From: JAVKDP01 sp040222185
Lineage (GTDB): Bacteria > Bacteroidota > Rhodothermia > Balneolales > Balneolaceae
Direction: 5' to 3'
NCBI GenBank assembly: GCA_040222185.1
Contig: JAVKDP010000025.1
Location: 15,785 to 79,784 of the forward strand
DNA length: 64,000 nt
Below are positions 8,733 to 17,469 of this stretch, piece by piece. Position numbers and translations under genes: made by a program. Positions within the stretch are counted from its first letter, which is position 1; every line of letters begins with the position of its first letter. Under the pieces are notes generated by a model. It made no database searches. It saw nothing but the letters and a program-made list of their open reading frames with translations, and was not told the DNA's origin.

Positions 8733-9797
8733 ATGGAAAAAGTAATCGCTGGTATTCAGCAAATCGGTATCGGAAACCCAAACGTAAAAGAAGCTACTGA
8801 TTGGTACAGGAAGTATTTTGGGATGGATATAAAAGTTTTTGATGATGAGGCAACAGCAGATTTAATGCTTCCATATACAGGAGGAAAACCTCATGATCGT
8901 TCTGCTACTCTTACTTTAAGCATGCGCGGCGGCGGCGGGTTTGAAATCTGGCAATATACCAGCAGAACTCCGGTTGCAGCAGACTTTGATATACAGTTAG
9001 GAGATCTTGGGATCAATTGTGCAAAAATAAAATCCATTGATGTAAAGGAGACTTTCGAACAGTTTAACATGGCTGGCCTGAAAGTGCTTACGTCTTTATC
9101 TGAAAACCCCGCTGGTGAGTTGAACTTCTTTGTTGAGGACCTGAATGGTAATATTTTCAATGTTGTAAACGGATTGGGTTGGTTCAAAAAGAAAGAAAGA
9201 AAAACAACCGGTGGCGTTACCGGGGCAATAATAGGTTGCACAGATATTGATAAGTCTCTGTCTCTTTATTCTGATATCCTTGGATATGATGAAGTAGTTT
9301 ATGATGAAATCAATACCTTCGCAGATTTTAATGGGTTGCCAGGTGGAGATAAAGAGTTCAGACGAGTATTACTTAGAGAGTCAAAACCCAGAGAAGGAGC
9401 TTTTAGCAAGTTATTTGGCCCTACAGAAATTGAGCTTATTCAGCTAACTGGGCAGCGAAAGCCCAGGAAGATATTTGAAAACCGCTATTGGGGCGATCTT
9501 GGATTCATTCATTTATGCTTTGATGTTCAGCGTATGGATGCACTAAAGGAAGAATGTGAAAGCGCCGGATTCCCATTCACAGTAGATAGCGCCGACAGTT
9601 TTGATATGGGAGAGGCTGCTGGAAGGTTTACCTATATTGAAGACCCGGATGGAACTCTGATAGAGTTTGTAGAAACTCATAAAGTACCCATCGCAAAAAA
9701 ATTGGGCCTCTTTGTCGATATGACTAAAAGAGACCCAACCAAAGACCTTCCGAAATGGATGTTAAATGCATTAAGTTTCAGCCGAATAAAAGATTAA
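8733..9797 (+). CDS. VOC-superfamily protein with two glyoxalase-like domains
   Basis: 354 residues. Two vicinal-oxygen-chelate domains are visible: residues about 5-150 (IQQIGIGNPNVKEATDWYRKYFGM ... through LNFFVEDLNGNIFNVV) and about 163-318 (GAIIGCTDIDKSLSLYSDILGY ... FIHLCFDV ... FTYIEDPDGTLIEFVE). The second domain retains a His (IHLCFD) and a terminal Glu (LIEFVE) that are metal ligands in active VOC enzymes. The first seems less complete. Family members include glyoxalase I, extradiol dioxygenases and epimerases, so no specific reaction is assigned. It converges on the next gene with only 5 bp between the stops. Confidence 0.82.
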   Translation: MEKVIAGIQQIGIGNPNVKEATDWYRKYFGMDIKVFDDEATADLMLPYTGGKPHDRSATLTLSMRGGGGFEIWQYTSRTPVAADFDIQLGDLGINCAKIKSIDVKETFEQFNMAGLKVLTSLSENPAGELNFFVEDLNGNIFNVVNGLGWFKKKERKTTGGVTGAIIGCTDIDKSLSLYSDILGYDEVVYDEINTFADFNGLPGGDKEFRRVLLRESKPREGAFSKLFGPTEIELIQLTGQRKPRKIFENRYWGDLGFIHLCFDVQRMDALKEECESAGFPFTVDSADSFDMGEAAGRFTYIEDPDGTLIEFVETHKVPIAKKLGLFVDMTKRDPTKDLPKWMLNALSFSRIKD

Positions 9798-9802
9798 GCC
9801 GG

Positions 9803-11140
9803 CTACTTAATTAACATCATTTTCCTGGTTTGTGTGAATGAGCCAGATTGAAGCCTGTAGATATACGTCCCGCTTGATAAACTGGAAGCATCAAAACGAA
9901 CGGTGTGCAATCCTGTACTTTTGCGTTCATTTACCAGTGTTGCTACCTCCTGGCCAAGCATATTGTACACTATTAGGCTGACCAAGCCTGCCTTGGGTAG
10001 GTTAAATGAAATACTCGTACTTGGGTTAAAAGGGTTTGGATAGTTCTGATCCAACGTAAAAGAAAGTACTCCTTCTAACTCTTCCTGCTTTGACACACCT
10101 GTTTGACCTCCATTATAAACCCAAAGCTTGTCTACAATTCCATTTCTTAGCGCAAATGCTGATGTTGAATTGGATTCTAAGTTAAGGATTCTTGTTTCCT
10201 GGGCATATTCTGTTAAACCTTCTTCGATGCTAGTTACGGTGTCACTGAAATCTCTATTTATTCTGTACACTTTTGCGCCCGTCTGTGTTAAGATAAGGTT
10301 CTGCCCACTTACCCTCATTATAGTAACTAGACCTTCCTCTGTTATTCCTAAATCTTCCGCTGTTTTTGTTTCCCATGTTTCACCAAAATCATCACTGAAA
10401 TCAATTCCTGAATCAGTAAGAAAATACATTCGCCCATTTTCATCTATATCAAAATCGAAAACGGAACTTCCTATGTCGTCGATAGAGTGAATTTTCTCCC
10501 AGCTCGTACTATCACGATGAGACCTAAATAGCCCCCGGCCATTCGTACCTGCAGCCAGGTAAAAATAGGATCCATAACTTTGAACCCTCACAATAGATTT
10601 ATTAAAATCGTTGTCATCAAACTCTATAAAGCTTTCCCACGTAGCCCCTCCGTCTTCAGATTTTAGTAAGCCTACATTTCTTGTGACTGACGTTAGAACT
10701 AGGGTATCTCCTATTGCAGAAAAATGAGCTGGGATAAAAAACACAGGAAAGTTGGTATAATCAGCAGCCTGGCTACTCCAGCTTGCACCACCGTCAACGC
10801 TCTTTCTTAATGCTCTATTTCCAAACAGGTCATTCCCGTAGTTATATATCGTATCTGAATCTACTGTTGCAAATACCGCTGAACTTGCTGTGTTACTGTC
10901 TAAGGTAGTTTCAACCCAATTTGAGCCATTATCATCTGAATAGTACAGAGCATAAGTAAAATCTGATTTTATGCAAGCTATAAATACTCTCTCTCCTGTA
11001 ACATGTAACTGGTATATGTTAATCAAAGACTCCTGCTCAACCAATGCGTCAAAACTTCCGCTTTGACTCCATTCTTGGGCAACCGGTTTTTCTGAGAATA
11101 AAAGAAATAGAATTGTGAGAGTTAAAAAGTAGTGTTTCAT
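9803..11140 (-). CDS. Secreted Asp-box propeller protein with T9SS sorting domain
   Basis: 445 residues. Signal peptide about residues 1-21 (ends KPVAQ). The middle consists of Asp-box repeats (DDNGSNW, DGGASWS, DGGATWE, DFGETWE), predicting a six- or seven-bladed beta-propeller. The last 85 residues are a T9SS type A sorting domain ([16 protein letters not shown] ... [14 protein letters not shown] ... KMMLIK). The DNA of this terminal domain is nearly the same as that of the next gene on the same strand. Function of the propeller is unknown. It is presumably exported to the cell surface or medium. Confidence 0.88.
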   Translation of the reverse strand: MKHYFLTLTILFLLFSEKPVAQEWSQSGSFDALVEQESLINIYQLHVTGERVFIACIKSDFTYALYYSDDNGSNWVETTLDSNTASSAVFATVDSDTIYNYGNDLFGNRALRKSVDGGASWSSQAADYTNFPVFFIPAHFSAIGDTLVLTSVTRNVGLLKSEDGGATWESFIEFDDNDFNKSIVRVQSYGSYFYLAAGTNGRGLFRSHRDSTSWEKIHSIDDIGSSVFDFDIDENGRMYFLTDSGIDFSDDFGETWETKTAEDLGITEEGLVTIMRVSGQNLILTQTGAKVYRINRDFSDTVTSIEEGLTEYAQETRILNLESNSTSAFALRNGIVDKLWVYNGGQTGVSKQEELEGVLSFTLDQNYPNPFNPSTSISFNLPKAGLVSLIVYNMLGQEVATLVNERKSTGLHTVRFDASSLSSGTYIYRLQSGSFTQTRKMMLIK

Positions 11141-11189
11141 AACGCGAATTATTAATTGTTAGGTGCTGATTATCGAACTTCTATTCTGA

Positions 11190-13358
11190 CTATTTAATCA
11201 ACATCATTTTCTTGGTTCGTGTGAATGAGCCGGATTGAAGCCTGTAGATATACATCCCGCTGGATAACCTGGAAGCATCGAACTGTACCGTGTGCAAGCC
11301 TGTACTCTTGCGTTCATTTACCAGTGTTGCTACTTCCTGGCCAAGCATATTGTACACTCTTAGGCTGACCAAGCCTGACTGAGGTAGATTAAATGAAATA
11401 CTGGTACTTGGATTAAAAGGATTTGGATAGTTTTGGGAAAGCGAAAATGAATTTATGTTCTCTTCTTGCTCAGTGCCTACAGCAAATTGATTATTAATAA
11501 ACTCAACTTCTGTGGTTACAGACTTATCACCCCTTATAGCTTTATAAACCATTGGTTCAGGATCTGTGTCATCTACAACCCAACTGATCTGCCTGGTTTC
11601 TTCATTGTATGTCGCTGTAGCAGGCAGGTTCGATACTTCTACATCGGGCAAGCTCATATCTGGATTACGGGCACTTACATATAGGTTTAATGTATCACCC
11701 ATTTCAATGTAAACAGGGCCGTCATTAAATATTCCCGGATAGTTATTATACACATTCATGCCCCTGTTAATAGCTTCATCATCACCAAATACCTGTACCG
11801 TCAGGTTTTGATTGAACCCCTGTCCGGCATCGCCTTGAGTCTTCCTGTTAAAGATTCTATAATTTTTTAGTATGAGTTCTTGCAACTGGAAGTCCCACTC
11901 AAACCTAACTTCTACAGTACTCCCGTCTTCAAGAAGCTCTCTTTGTGTAATAAACCCACCTGTTGTATCCCCTGCGGCGTTGAAGTTCAAGTATTTGCTA
12001 CCTTTAAAAAATCCTTCTTCATCTAAGGTCGTCTCTGATAAATTCGCCCTGTAAACTTCTCCTGTGAGAAAGTCTCTAACATAAGTCTCTTGCTTTACCT
12101 GGTTGTAGTAATCATTAATTAACCTGAACTCTCTAACCGTTTTTGAGTTCATTTGAAGTGTATCATTGATGATAGCGAATCCCCGCACCTCGACTTGATT
12201 TCCAGCTTCGTCATAGTCCATTTCGGTTTTTATCCGAATTCGCCCAATCTCGTTTGCCATAGACTCTTCATTATAGTCTACCTGGTAAATCAATATGGAA
12301 TCAACAACTACTTTTTCATTAGCAAGAGATCTTTGAAAACTGCTATACGCTTGCGTGAAAACCCAAAGAGAGTCTTCCCACTCAAAACCTTCTGCATCGG
12401 TATAGCTATCATCAGGAGCATACATAAAATGAAGGCTATCTCTTCCAACCAGCCTCATGCTTTCTGAGTCATATTCTTTGCTTACCTGGTAAAGGAATCG
12501 CCCCCCGTCTCCGATTTTAGTGTAGCTCCAGTCCCAGTCGGTGATCATTTCTTCCGAATAATATCTTCGCTCTGTTAAGGCAAACTCTGGTGTTTGTTCT
12601 TCCCGGCTTATGCTATACAGTATTCCTCCGGTATAGTTTTCTCTTTCATATAGTAATGTCGTTTCGTCTTGTATAGACCTGTTGATGTTACTTATTTGAT
12701 ACTCCATTAATTCGTGGTTGAAGTCATATGACTTCCTTAGAGTATCTCTATCCAGTTCATTGCGGTAAGCCAATTCTCTTCCACTCTTTTTCCAGCCTTC
12801 TTCAGGTGTATAGTAATCCCAAAAGCTTTCTCTATCTGCACTTTCTGCTGGCATTTTGGACTCTTTAGACCTTTGCCCGGTATATGGATCTGCTTCTCCA
12901 AACCTGTAGAAGTACGTTACTACGCTGTCATCTTCTACCTCATTTCTATAGCTGGTTTGAATGCGATCAGGGTTCCAACGAGTGCTATCAGCAAACCATG
13001 TATATTGATTGAAATGTATTGTGAAGTTCGCTGTATCACCCTGTAAGAAGTAATGACTATACCTTTGAGGAGCAAACCGATCTTCATTAAGGTTTTTATA
13101 CTCGGAGTATGACCATGTTGTATCGGTAGAAAGTTCTGTTTTAAACTTCTCTTTTGGGGTCGTATAATTTTTCAGCGTTTCATACAGGCTTAAAACCCAT
13201 TGATCGGACTTTTTCATTTGTGGTGAAACCTGGTAAATAAATGCTTTCTGTCCTTTTTCTGAGTACTGAGACTCTAATTGACTTCTGCCATCTTCCTGGG
13301 CAAAGCCAGTTCCTATAATTCCTAACTGTATTACTATCAGGGCTACTATTTTTTTCAT
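11190..13358 (-). CDS. Large secreted protein with Ig-like module and T9SS sorting domain
   Basis: 722 residues. Signal peptide about residues 1-20 (GIIGTGFAQ). Most of the protein is rich in Tyr, Glu and Asp and in alternating polar/hydrophobic strands and resembles no family that I recognise. A stretch near residues 555-610 ([15 protein letters not shown], then ISWVVDDTD) looks like a putative Ig/cadherin-like domain. The C-terminal 85 residues are a T9SS type A sorting domain ([16 protein letters not shown]), close to a duplicate of the neighbouring gene's. It is transcribed toward the 445-residue T9SS protein with a 49 bp gap. Confidence 0.85.
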   Translation of the reverse strand: MKKIVALIVIQLGIIGTGFAQEDGRSQLESQYSEKGQKAFIYQVSPQMKKSDQWVLSLYETLKNYTTPKEKFKTELSTDTTWSYSEYKNLNEDRFAPQRYSHYFLQGDTANFTIHFNQYTWFADSTRWNPDRIQTSYRNEVEDDSVVTYFYRFGEADPYTGQRSKESKMPAESADRESFWDYYTPEEGWKKSGRELAYRNELDRDTLRKSYDFNHELMEYQISNINRSIQDETTLLYERENYTGGILYSISREEQTPEFALTERRYYSEEMITDWDWSYTKIGDGGRFLYQVSKEYDSESMRLVGRDSLHFMYAPDDSYTDAEGFEWEDSLWVFTQAYSSFQRSLANEKVVVDSILIYQVDYNEESMANEIGRIRIKTEMDYDEAGNQVEVRGFAIINDTLQMNSKTVREFRLINDYYNQVKQETYVRDFLTGEVYRANLSETTLDEEGFFKGSKYLNFNAAGDTTGGFITQRELLEDGSTVEVRFEWDFQLQELILKNYRIFNRKTQGDAGQGFNQNLTVQVFGDDEAINRGMNVYNNYPGIFNDGPVYIEMGDTLNLYVSARNPDMSLPDVEVSNLPATATYNEETRQISWVVDDTDPEPMVYKAIRGDKSVTTEVEFINNQFAVGTEQEENINSFSLSQNYPNPFNPSTSISFNLPQSGLVSLRVYNMLGQEVATLVNERKSTGLHTVQFDASRLSSGMYIYRLQSGSFTRTKKMMLIK

Positions 13359-13477
13359 GATACCATTACCGAATTTAACTGCACTTTTATCCTTTCCGAA
13401 TCGGAGAGGGGTTTCTGGTACAATAATCCGATTATTGGATCAGCTAATAAATCGCCCAAATGAGGTATTTTGTATTC

Positions 13478-14149
13478 TCAGACGATATTTCTTCTAAGTG
13501 CCAACTTAACTGCTGCAGCTCTCGAATTAACCTGCATTTTTTTATAGATGTTCTTGATGTGTGTTTTTACAGTCCAGGGACTTAGAAATACAACTTCAGC
13601 AATTTCCTTATTTGATTTGCCCTCTATTACCTGCTCAAGTATCCTGATTTCTGCTGGGCTAAGCTCAAATGGCACTTCTTTTCTCTCTTCTTTTAACCCT
13701 TTAGGAGCGGTTACCATTTTCATCATTTTCTTTGCTATCGCAGGAGATATTGGAGCGCCTCCTTTCCGGATTTCCTTAATTGCCTCCACAACCTGTTCGA
13801 TTGGAGTATCCTTTAATAAATATCCAGTAGCGCCTACCTGGATAGATTCGAATATTCGTTCGTCATCCTCGAAAACAGTAAACATGATCACATCTAATTC
13901 AGGGTTTTTCTGGGTTAACTTAAAAGTGGCCTCAATACCCGACAGCCCTGGTAATTCGATATCCATTAATATTACTTCAGGAAGCTGCCCCCCTATACCT
14001 CTATCCAGTTTTTCGAAAAATTCCTCCGCGCTTTCTGCAGAAAAAACCAACTCTAAATCGCTGTAAAAAGTTAATAGTTCACTCAACCTTTTTCTGAAGA
14101 TCTCATGGTCTTCAACAATACATACCCTAATCTTTTCTGCTTCGCTCAT
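13478..14149 (-). CDS. LuxR/NarL-type response regulator
   Basis: 223 residues. Receiver domain residues 1-125: acidic pocket VEDHE (13-15), phosphoacceptor Asp63 in LMDIELPG, the Thr in MFTVFED and the Lys in YLLKDTP. A LuxR-type helix-turn-helix spans about residues 155-220 (LSPAEIRILEQVIEGKSNKEIA ... VKTHIKNIYKKM). Transcribed directly after the propeller sensor kinase (68 bp gap), it is almost certainly that kinase's partner. Targets are unknown. The T9SS cargo genes on both sides of the pair are obvious candidates. Confidence 0.92.
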   Translation of the reverse strand: MSEAEKIRVCIVEDHEIFRKRLSELLTFYSDLELVFSAESAEEFFEKLDRGIGGQLPEVILMDIELPGLSGIEATFKLTQKNPELDVIMFTVFEDDERIFESIQVGATGYLLKDTPIEQVVEAIKEIRKGGAPISPAIAKKMMKMVTAPKGLKEERKEVPFELSPAEIRILEQVIEGKSNKEIAEVVFLSPWTVKTHIKNIYKKMQVNSRAAAVKLALRRNIV

Positions 14150-14217
14150 TCTATAAAATCGTGTTTAAAAGAATTTCCCATTTAATTACCCTTAAACCAA
14201 TACCCCGAATTTGGTAT

Positions 14218-17200
14218 TTATAAATGGAAACTTAGCTGTATTTCAGTACCGTTCTCTGTATTCACCTGTATTTCTCCGCCTAATTCTTTTGCTCTTTTCT
14301 TCATATTCCCTAATCCATACCCCCCGTTAAAACTTTTCTCTTTGCTCTTGAATGTGCCATCGTCTTTTATCGAAACATTAAGGCTCCCATTTACCTGGGC
14401 TAAGTTAATATCCAGGTTCTTCGCCTCTGCATACTTCAATGTGTTTTGAGAGGCTTCCTGTATGATCCGAAAAACATTTAGAGCTTGTGTTGATGAAAGT
14501 TGTGTTTCAGGAGCCCCATCTAATGAAAAGTGAATATCTAAAACCTCGTTCAAAGCGCTTTGGTTCTTAAAATAGGTCTTCAGGTGTTCGATAAAGGCTT
14601 CAAGGTTCAGGTCGCTTTGGTTCAGAGCCCAAATAGTATCCCGAAGTTGTTTAATAGTATTTTGTGCGTCACCTTTCAACGAATTTACAAGGCGGCTGGA
14701 CTTCTCGCTATCCTCAACCTCGTTGTACTTATCAACCAGACTCAAGCCAGACATAATATTCGCAAGCTGTGAGCCTACGTGATCATGAAGATCTCTTGAA
14801 ATTCGCTCTCTTTCATTACGAAGCTTGTTCTCAAGCTCCATTTTATGAATCTGTTTCCTGAGCTTTCTTTGTGAAATATACCTTACGAAAGAAACTAAAC
14901 CTCCCAAAAGGGTCAAAACTGCTATAATTCTAAACAGGCTGGTTTGCCACCAGGGTGGTGTAATTGTTATTGCAAGACTGGTACCTTCCTCGTTCCAAAA
15001 CCCATCATTATTTGATGCCTTAACTCTGAACTTATATGCTCCAGGAGCCAGGTTTGGATAATCAGCAAAGCTACGATTCCCAGAATAAACCCAGTCATCA
15101 TCTACACCTTCCATTTTGTATGCGTATTGATTCGCTAGGGGCTCACTATAATCCAGCGCCGCAAACTCAAATGACAGGAAATTTTCCTCATGGTTAAGCC
15201 TTACTGACTTCGTAGAAACGGAAGCTGAATCCATCTCAAGAGGCCGATTAAACAGGTTCACTTCCGTAATAAAAACCGACGGTGCTTCCTCATTTATTGC
15301 CAATATCTCGGTATTTATACTATTGAACCCGTTTACTCCTCCGAAAATAAGATCTCCATTATCTCTTTTGAGAAAAGCGCCTGTATTAAATTCATTATTT
15401 TGAAGGTTATCAGCTTCAGTAAAACTTGAAAACTTTAGCTCCCGGGTATCTAATCTTGAAATCCCATTATTTGTGCTAACCCATAGGAACCTTGTATTCT
15501 GATCTGGTAAAATACCGTACGTACTGTTATTTGCCAGCCCCTCGCTGGTTCTGAAATTTTTAATTCGTCCTGATGTTGAATTCCAGCGGTTGATTCCACC
15601 CCCATATGTGGCTAACCAAAAGGTACTATCATTTTGCTGATAGATATGCCTTCCATCATTGTGAGAGATTCGGAAATCTGCATTGATTGAATTTTCAAAA
15701 GTGTTGTATCCGGTTATTTCGTCTCCTGTAAACTTAAGGTAAATAAATCCCCTGCTTGTAGTTGCCAACCAGATATTGCCCTGTTTGTCTTCATGGATTC
15801 TTCGAATACTGATACTTCTACTTTCTAAGTCTCCGGATTCACTCGATAAAATCTTTGTCTCAACTGGCTTTCCGGCAATCCAATCTTTTGGGTTTTTTAT
15901 AATCTGAACTCCTTCTCCCTGGTACCCAAGCCACAACCAGCCTCTGCTATCGCGGAAAACCTGGTGAACATTAAGCAACCGTACCAAGCTATTTTCTGGT
16001 GTAAATAGCTCCGTCTTATATCTTTGAGATTCTATTTCGTTTTGCGGGATAAACCCCAATCCATTTTTCCTGGTGGCTATCCATAAACCAAGGTTATCAT
16101 GTTCAAGAGACCAAATACTTGCCCTTCCAATACCTTTAATCCTAGTATCTAATGGAATAACTTCATTTTTTTCATTTAATAGAGCCAGTCCGCTATTTGT
16201 TCCGATCCACATTCCCTTCTCGCTATCTGCAAAGGAAAGCATAAAACCCGAAGGAAGGTTTGTTTCTGTACCATTAAATAGCTGTATTCCCTTTTGCTCT
16301 TTGAGTAGGTTAAATCCACCGCCCCAGGAGTAAAACCATATATTTCCTGACCGATCCTGAAATACCTTTGCCGAGCCTACCGAGCTAGGAGCATCACTTA
16401 CTCTGACGAGCTCTTTTACCTTTGTGTCTTTATTTATGACTACAATTTGTCCACTTCCTGCTCCCTTTAAAAGTATCTGTTCACGCTCTAATATCGCTTT
16501 TTGAGACGAGGATCCTACAACTCCGCTATTGATACTACTCAGAAGATTGGAGGGGATCATGTTTTGGTCAACCGGCCTAAGCCCACCTTGTATTAAGTCC
16601 AGCCATAAGCCTCCAAGGTCGTCTACATATGCATTGAACGAATTGGGGGTAGGATCATTGAGTGAAAATGGAATTTGTTGAGTTGTTAATTCTTGCTCCT
16701 TTTTGGGAGCGTTTCTGAATTTCTCCAACTCCGAAGATTGTACATAATACATACCGTTGATCGAAGACATTAAAAATGAACCATCATTAAACTCAAGAAT
16801 CGAGTTCACCGAAGTAATCACTTCTCCCGTTATTGATAGCCTCAGGTTTGCTGGTATATATTCTCCTTCTTCGTAATCAAAAAAACCGATACTATGAGTA
16901 AAGAAACCCGCCCAGAGAAAGCCTTCTTTGTCTACATAGGTAAAGGATGTTGGTGTATCCGGAATACCATACTCCTTTCCACCTGTATAAGAATGCCTGA
17001 TTATTTTCTCCGTTTCAGGATTCAGAACATTTATTCCGCCATCTCTTGTTCCAACTAATAGTAATCCATTGGGGAGCTCCATCACTCCATGAATAAAGCT
17101 GTCAGAAAGGGTGGTGCTGTCAGCGGGATCATGTCGGAATATTTTTACACTTTTACCATCAAACCGATTCAGTCCGTCCATGGTACTAATCCACAAGAAT

Positions 17201-17373
17201 CCATTACGATCTTGTGTCATATTCAGAACGGAATTATGCGAGAGCCCGATATTTTCTGCCGTAAAGTGAGTGGAAGTAAAATTTAGTTCCTGGGCAAAAA
17301 CAAGGTGTACTATCCCTGATGATAGAATAAAAAAACATCCGCAAACGATCTTCTTGAGTACCCCTGAAGTCAT
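14218..17373 (-). CDS. Two-component propeller sensor histidine kinase (HisKA_3 type)
   Basis: 1051 residues. Signal peptide or N-terminal membrane segment at residues 1-27. A large periplasmic sensor region carries repeated Reg_prop motifs (NRDGFLWISTMDGLNRFDG-like, VDKEGFLWAGF, NIWLATTSRGFIY) that build a double seven-bladed propeller. A Y_Y_Y Ig-like domain follows (about residues 715-785, ending GAYKFRVKASNNDG). One membrane segment lies near 790-815. The kinase part has the HisKA_3 H-box (ISRDLHDHVGSQLANIMSGL) and a C-terminal HATPase (GYGLGNMKKRAKELGG). Related hybrid or split systems in Bacteroidota sense polysaccharide or peptide degradation products. The ligand here is unknown. Confidence 0.92.
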   Translation of the reverse strand: MTSGVLKKIVCGCFFILSSGIVHLVFAQELNFTSTHFTAENIGLSHNSVLNMTQDRNGFLWISTMDGLNRFDGKSVKIFRHDPADSTTLSDSFIHGVMELPNGLLLVGTRDGGINVLNPETEKIIRHSYTGGKEYGIPDTPTSFTYVDKEGFLWAGFFTHSIGFFDYEEGEYIPANLRLSITGEVITSVNSILEFNDGSFLMSSINGMYYVQSSELEKFRNAPKKEQELTTQQIPFSLNDPTPNSFNAYVDDLGGLWLDLIQGGLRPVDQNMIPSNLLSSINSGVVGSSSQKAILEREQILLKGAGSGQIVVINKDTKVKELVRVSDAPSSVGSAKVFQDRSGNIWFYSWGGGFNLLKEQKGIQLFNGTETNLPSGFMLSFADSEKGMWIGTNSGLALLNEKNEVIPLDTRIKGIGRASIWSLEHDNLGLWIATRKNGLGFIPQNEIESQRYKTELFTPENSLVRLLNVHQVFRDSRGWLWLGYQGEGVQIIKNPKDWIAGKPVETKILSSESGDLESRSISIRRIHEDKQGNIWLATTSRGFIYLKFTGDEITGYNTFENSINADFRISHNDGRHIYQQNDSTFWLATYGGGINRWNSTSGRIKNFRTSEGLANNSTYGILPDQNTRFLWVSTNNGISRLDTRELKFSSFTEADNLQNNEFNTGAFLKRDNGDLIFGGVNGFNSINTEILAINEEAPSVFITEVNLFNRPLEMDSASVSTKSVRLNHEENFLSFEFAALDYSEPLANQYAYKMEGVDDDWVYSGNRSFADYPNLAPGAYKFRVKASNNDGFWNEEGTSLAITITPPWWQTSLFRIIAVLTLLGGLVSFVRYISQRKLRKQIHKMELENKLRNERERISRDLHDHVGSQLANIMSGLSLVDKYNEVEDSEKSSRLVNSLKGDAQNTIKQLRDTIWALNQSDLNLEAFIEHLKTYFKNQSALNEVLDIHFSLDGAPETQLSSTQALNVFRIIQEASQNTLKYAEAKNLDINLAQVNGSLNVSIKDDGTFKSKEKSFNGGYGLGNMKKRAKELGGEIQVNTENGTEIQLSFHL

Positions 17374-17469
17374 GACGTCCTAAGCTTAACTTTGATAGTA
17401 TATACTAAAAAAGTGCTTTTTATGCGACTTTAGATCACCATGACTTAAGAAAGTTTACCTTACTCTTGA

